Assembly (NCBI GenBank): GCA_005223375.1
Contig: RXOD01004309.1
Location: 1-24,288, forward strand
Direction: 5' to 3'
Length of the DNA: 24,288 nucleotides
From: Amoebophrya sp. AT5.2
Lineage: Eukaryota; Sar; Dinophyceae; Syndiniales; Amoebophryaceae
Shown: piece by piece, positions 19,962-24,288 of the stretch
Layout of the letters: every line of letters starts with the position of its first letter
Numbering within the stretch: position 1 is the stretch's first letter
Program-made: the position numbers and the translations under genes
Notes under the pieces: model-generated
Told to the model about the DNA's origin: nothing
Seen by the model: the letters and a program-made list of their open reading frames with translations, nothing else
Databases searched by the model: none

Positions 19962-19967
19962 GCTCCT
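19933..19967. repeat. 35-bp direct repeat, copy 2
   Basis: Exact copy of 19634-19668, 299 nt away. On the minus strand it is preceded by a run of 14 A (T14 on the plus strand, 19967-19980). It contains the proposed start codon and the first codons of the HD gene (MHQDESVIE), read in a different frame from copy 1. Confidence 0.9.
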
Positions 19968-20486
19968 TTTTTTTTTTTTTGAGATTTACCCTATTTGGCG
20001 TCCGAACTTCAAGTACGGTGATATTACGAATGTAACGGCTATGGGGCCGGGTGCTAGCCCTTCCTTGGCTTACAGTTACGGCGCGCAAGAGAAAGCGAAA
20101 TTTTAACCGATGAACTACGACGCGCGCAACGATTCTGGACGAGTGACGATTACGAATTTCTGTCAGTGGTCAAGCCGGACTGTCTGTCTCTGTGCAAAGT
20201 CGTTAACAACAAAAGGCAAACTCGTTTATTTCATTTTCCTCGATATATTAGTGTTGTAAATTCTGAAATCAAGTCTGAAGGAAGGAAATCATACCGATGC
20301 CACCCTTCCCGGAACCGATTCCAGGTGCCGCAGAGACGGCGTGGTCGGTTGTGACCGTCCCCGCGAAGAAGCAGAGGGAGGCTAGCGAAAACAGCCTCTC
20401 TAAGTGCCGCCGGCGAAGGAGATGTTGCGTGTAAGAACGCATGCTGGATGCGGTAGCTGTGGCTTCGAAGGTGGATGCAAGGCTTT
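19962..20486. other. Spacer between gene B and the HD gene
   Basis: The largest spacer in the window, 525 nt. It holds a T14 run (19967-19980, overlapping the 35-bp repeat) and an AT-rich stretch near 20220-20270. Short open frames (20490-20269 minus, 20166-20354 plus) show no convincing protein character. If any promoter-sized region exists here, this is the likeliest place, but I see no recognisable element. Confidence 0.5.
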
Positions 20487-21892
20487 TCAAATGACGAAAC
20501 TGCAGTGCTGCTCCTGAATTGACAAATGCAAAATACCTATACGCGCTGTTGACGGGGTGAAGCGAAATGCGAGAAACTGAGGCTATACTTTAACGAGGAC
20601 TTGGTTTACACTTACAACGTTTGTTGCTCTACATAGGTCCTGCACCTCGAGTTTGACTGTCTTGCGGAAAGGATAAGATCTGAAAATCAAAATAAATGGG
20701 TAAGCACCAACTAAGCGGGCGCTAATCATGAGTATCGTCCAGATCATGTAAGTACGCAGAAACAAGAACCGCAGGCGCTGCCGCTGAATCCAAAAACTAC
20801 ATACGGCTCTTCGCAATTAACGGCGGCAAATTGATTCGCGCTAAGGCGAAAGGCGAAATTCACTTACATCTATACCCGCCTGCTCTGCTGACTTTTCACT
20901 AAGTACTCGTACGCACGCGAACTTCGACGTTCCGATCATCCACCACGACACGCGGAAAGGCACCTCTTTGGGTTTGGCACGCGGGGATCGGAAAGAAAAC
21001 TTGATCTTCGGCACACGAACATGTACAATGATAGTGACTGATTGACAGAAAAAGAGATATGAAGTCGGCGAGAGGCTAGACGAACTCAAGCGAGCATCCG
21101 GTGGACACATTCCATGCAGGCAGCTCGATCGGCGAGAGTGCGGCTGCCTCAACCGCGAAATGGTGGCCGCCGTGGCTCACTGAGTAGAGAAGACTGCTTT
21201 GCATTCGATGAAAGCCAAACTGATTTCGATTCCGCGTGATGATTTTGATGAAAGCTACAGGTCTCTTACCGTGCAGCTACAGGCATACGATTCTCTCGCT
21301 AAGAGAGAAGAGTGAATGTGGAAGATATGCGACAACGAATGGCGATCGAGAAATTGTTTTCAGGTACAGAGACAAAAAAGGTCGCAAGTGCAATACGTGG
21401 GGACCTTTGTGGCACGCGAGGACCGCTTGAATACGAGTACGGGCACCACTCGTGCCTTCGGCAGCACAATAAGAAAATCGAAGCTCAATGCCTCCACCCG
21501 TGCGCCTGAACTATCGAGTTTCCGGCTTGCGTCATGAGAGAGCGGCGGAAAGGGACGTCCGAATCGAGACTACTACTACAAGCTCAAAGAAAAAGAAATA
21601 GGAGTAGGACAGAGAAGGAGAAGCTCTGCTTTACGTACTTACGCTTAGTGCGAACGAATACTTAAATGCTCACACATCGAGTCGGTTGCTGGTACATGTT
21701 CAGAGGCGGCGTCTTTCTTCAGCGCGAGTCAGTGATGACTTTGCGGTGCATTACCAACCTTTCACTATGGTATTTCGAAAAAAAAAAAGCATAGATTGAA
21801 GACGGGGCATGACTGAGCTAGGCGCTCGCGTATTCATTGACCGCCGGGCCTAGCGTCTGCGTAGCCGAAAAGTTGCGCATGGGTAGCCGCAT
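20487..21892 (-). CDS. Unrecognised gene split into about nine short exons (B)
   Basis: Proposed exons are 21892-21842, 21716 to about 21670, 21569-21368, 21298-21270, 21219 to about 21080, 21037-20868, 20796-20756, 20679-20616 and 20513-20487. Six of eight junctions keep phase with GT-AG; the ends of exons 2 and 5 are unresolved, and exon 5 may use a GC donor. The product is about 290 residues. It starts MRLPMRNFSATQTLGPA, which is basic and hydroxylated and could be a mitochondrial presequence. Other parts read LSFDFLIVLPKARVVPVLVF, GGHHFAVEAAALSPIELPAW, VRVPKIKFSFRSPRAKPKEV and SYPFRKTVKLEVQDLCRATN. The valine-rich beta-like stretches and consistent composition argue for real coding. I recognise no family. 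The ATG is 92 nt after the stop of gene A, just past a T-rich tract. Confidence 0.5.
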
Positions 21893-21984
21893 CAGTAGGA
21901 TGCCGATCGACGTCGAAAAATGAGGTGAAAAAAAAGGGCCGGCTCCACTATCTCCGACTTCGCACTAATCAGTCGCACTCCCGC

Positions 21985-24288
21985 CTACTTCTTTTTGTTC
22001 CCTGCAGCCTGTTCCGCCTTGACCTTTGCTGCCGCTTCTTGCTTCTTGTCCTTCTTCTCCTCATCTTCCATCTCTGCCTCAATTTCTTCCGCGGTTGCGG
22101 CTTCTGGCGGGTTGCCGCCGATCTTCTTGAGGTAGGCGGAGATTTCTCCGCTCGGCGGCTTGCAGAAGTATGTGCAGCACAGTCGGTCACCAGATTCCCA
22201 GCCCTCCGTCGCGTGCATCCGCTTCCCGTGAAACCTATTTTCATGCAATTGCCTTCAAGTTCTCGACGCCGAACTGTGGACATCACAAGAACCAAAAGTC
22301 CATACGGCTGCCAGACCACAGAACACGTCGCCAGCCTTACACTACGCTACCAGCCGGAAGCGCGAGCACAAGGACCGCCACACACTCTTTGATCATCGGC
22401 ATTAGCCCAGACACGCAGACTGATGAGAAAAAGAAAAACCATAACCAAGAAGAGTACGTTGTCCAGCGGAGGCGGGTGTCCAGCATGTAGCCTGGCATCC
22501 ACGACCCAACCTGCCACGCCATGCCGTCGTATTCGATTGGCTTGTTGGAGTTGTGGTCCGGTTTTTCCACCATGTATTCCGCTTCTTCGGCCTCCTGGCC
22601 GTCTAGTTCGGCTCTCTCGTCGGAGGTGCTGTTACAGTAGACCCAGAGGCGTCCGGCAGGTCGCGGAGGTTCGCCCTTCAGCTTGGACACGTTGCAAAAA
22701 TTGCCGGCGGTAAACGAGCGCCCAGGCCTGCAATTCGTTCCGTCGACATGCAGCCCGGTGCGGACATTCCAACTGTGGGTATGGAGGTGGTAAGTAAGAA
22801 TACAAAGGAGAAGTCAAAGGCCTCGGCTAACGAAACGATGAGTAAGCACGAGAACGAGTATGCTGACCTCATATCTGCGTCAACCTCAACTGGAGGACCA
22901 CACACAAATAAATCAAAGCAAACGACTAGGATGAAAAGCGGAAGCACCCTATCCCTATTGCTGTCCACTGAAATGCTGGGTCTTCCTCTCGTGCGATTTC
23001 GCAAAGGAGCTCCCACATCTTCTCCTTTCGCGGGTCGCGCTCGTCGAAGATCTTCTTCTTGATGGAGTCTGGCTTTCTACTTCGCGTGTCAGAATAACCT
23101 GGTTTGTAGGAAATAGAGAGGCTTCAGCTGTTGGCTTGCTACAGATTCCTGCCAGCTTCATCGTCGCTTGAAATTGATCCTTGATCTCGAGAAAAAAACA
23201 GGAAAAGCAAGCAACGCATTCGCACTACAGGAAAAACAAGCAACGCGCTCGCACTACCCAGGGAGATGTAGGGGAGTTTTTCCGTCGTCGAAATGTTTCT
23301 CCGCTCCGTTTGGTTGTCGGCCGAAGGGTCTTCGAAAAACTCCTTCGCGACGTCAAAGAGCTCCTTCATTTTCGGCGCGGATCGGCTGGCTTCTCCGCCT
23401 TGCATCAGCATGGCATCCGGCAGCGGCGGGACGGTCGGCACGCGTTTCACGTGCGTCGGCTTGTGGTCTCCTTGCGCTGCCGCGTCCTTCTTGCTTTTCG
23501 GCTTCGCCGCGGGGTTCTTGACCAGCACCTTTTCCATCGCCTCTAGCTTGCTCCGCTGCGCACCAGCCTGGCGCTCCGGCTTCACTCCCTCGCCATGCTC
23601 CGCCTTCAATTTCTCCACTGCTGCCAGATGTGCCCGAATGGCGCGACGCTCTGGCGCGTTCAGATACTTGTTGGAGGGGACCTGCTGGTGGAGAGAGGCG
23701 AGCACGGGGTCGAATTCATCTGCATCCATCAGGACGCGAACACGCCGGCACTCCGCCTCGAAAGAGACCCGCTGCCCGCCATTCTTGCTCGCCACGCGCA
23801 CCTCCTCGGTGCCGGTCTCGTTGTAGTAGAACTTGTCGTCTACCATCTCCACTAGCGCGCCTCCCCCGAACGGGCGCACAGAATTTATGTTGGCGGAGTT
23901 CGCGTTCACGACCATTACCTCCCCTTTCCGCATCGCCATCTCGCGGCAGAAGAGCTCTGTCATGGTAAGTAGTTTGCTGCGTGAATACTAAGTAAGGACG
24001 GCCATCAGACCCGTCCTGAAAATAAAACGCAAAATCGCTCTTAGTCCTGCTTCGAGCTGAAGCCCAGCTCTTCGCCTCGCATTTTTGTGTGCAATAACGT
24101 TGCAGCCAAGAGAAAAAAAGCACACTCATGCATGCTCAAAGCCAACAAGTACTGAGACGCTGACTGACTTTCCCCATTTCGTCTTTCCCTTCTTGCGCTG
24201 CATCTGCGTCGTCTTCTTTCATCTTGCTGGTGCGCAGCACCCCATGCCAGCCACCTGTTATTGTAAGACAAGCGAAGCCGGGCGCCAT
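21985..24288 (-). CDS. Unrecognised multi-exon protein, 5' end probably outside the window (A)
   Basis: Exons are 24288-24169 (partial), 23987-23258, 23098-22969, 22772-22458 and 22234-21985, with all phases matching and at least 500 residues. An ATG at 23963 with an upstream in-frame TAG could be a second start if the first exon is not used. The first large exon reads RKGEVMVVNANSANINSV and later VSFEAECRRVRVLMDADEFD, then a Lys/Ala-rich linker. Middle exons give a Cys- and Trp-containing region, LHVDGTNCRPGRSFTAGNFC then WVYCNSTSDE and AWQVGSWMPGYMLDTRLRW. The end is a Lys/Glu-rich tail finishing AAGNKKK. The Cys/Trp part looks like a folded domain of unknown type. A second donor for the 22969 exon (a further GT 15 nt on) also keeps phase. 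Confidence 0.68.
23199..23257. repeat. 29/30-nt tandem duplication at an intron 5' end
   Basis: Coding-strand copies 23257-23229 and 23228-23199 both begin GTAGTGCGA and end TTTTTCCT, differing at two bases and one insertion. The first nine bases of copy 1 are the splice donor of the gene A intron 23257-23099, so the donor itself is duplicated. Confidence 0.8.

Noticed and set aside
1..24288. CRISPR arrays, insertion sequences, rRNA
   Set aside because: No regularly spaced repeats, no transposase or reverse-transcriptase motifs and no rRNA-like conserved sequence were seen on either strand.

Overview
This window reads as nuclear DNA from a compact eukaryotic genome, most likely a protist. 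The genes are split by GT-AG introns that keep the reading frame. The proteins carry eukaryotic architectures: an SLC22-like MFS transporter, a PX protein with a BAR-like coiled coil, a SAMHD1-like HD protein and a CCHC plus RRM protein. They also carry long Ser/Ala/Gly/Thr- and Gln-rich low-complexity tracts. Every gene I can support lies on the minus strand. Short introns (about 36-230 nt), strict head-to-tail order and tiny intergenic gaps suggest an alveolate of the dinoflagellate lineage, for example a syndinian such as Amoebophrya. That placement is inference; no rRNA, tRNA or spliced-leader gene is present to fix it.

Transcription runs right to left. From the right edge the order is: hypothetical gene A (24288-21985, 5' end probably outside); a heavily split unknown gene B (21892-20487); the SAMHD1-like HD phosphohydrolase C (19961-16963); small unknown gene E (16622-16037); CCHC/RRM protein D (16009-14690); small unknown gene G (14683-14225); low-complexity protein F (13991-12417); acidic protein H (about 12311-11559); unknown gene J (about 11510-10532); small gene I (10514-9951); basic small gene K (9905-9276); Gln-rich protein M (9232-8492); PX/BAR-like protein N (8495-4222); small gene Q (4209-3850); and SLC22-like transporter P (3601 past the left edge).

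Several of these genes (B, E, G, I, J, K, Q) are not single long open frames. I assembled them by hand from consecutive open frames whose GT and AG boundaries keep phase. A person can over-fit such joins, so these models carry lower confidence. The large genes (P, N, C, D, F, A) are firmer. Where the models hold, stop-to-start distances are often only 6-45 nt, and M and N overlap as ATGA.

No mobile element, CRISPR array, tRNA or rRNA was found. Notable small-scale structures are: a 21-bp inverted repeat across a 5' splice site and a 35-bp direct repeat, both in the HD gene; a tandem duplication that includes a splice donor in gene A; two adjacent introns in N built from the same short repeat; and clustered aromatic-x-x-aliphatic motifs with acidic flanks in H. 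The genes show no shared pathway; membrane transport, endosomal trafficking, dNTP metabolism and RNA binding are all represented.
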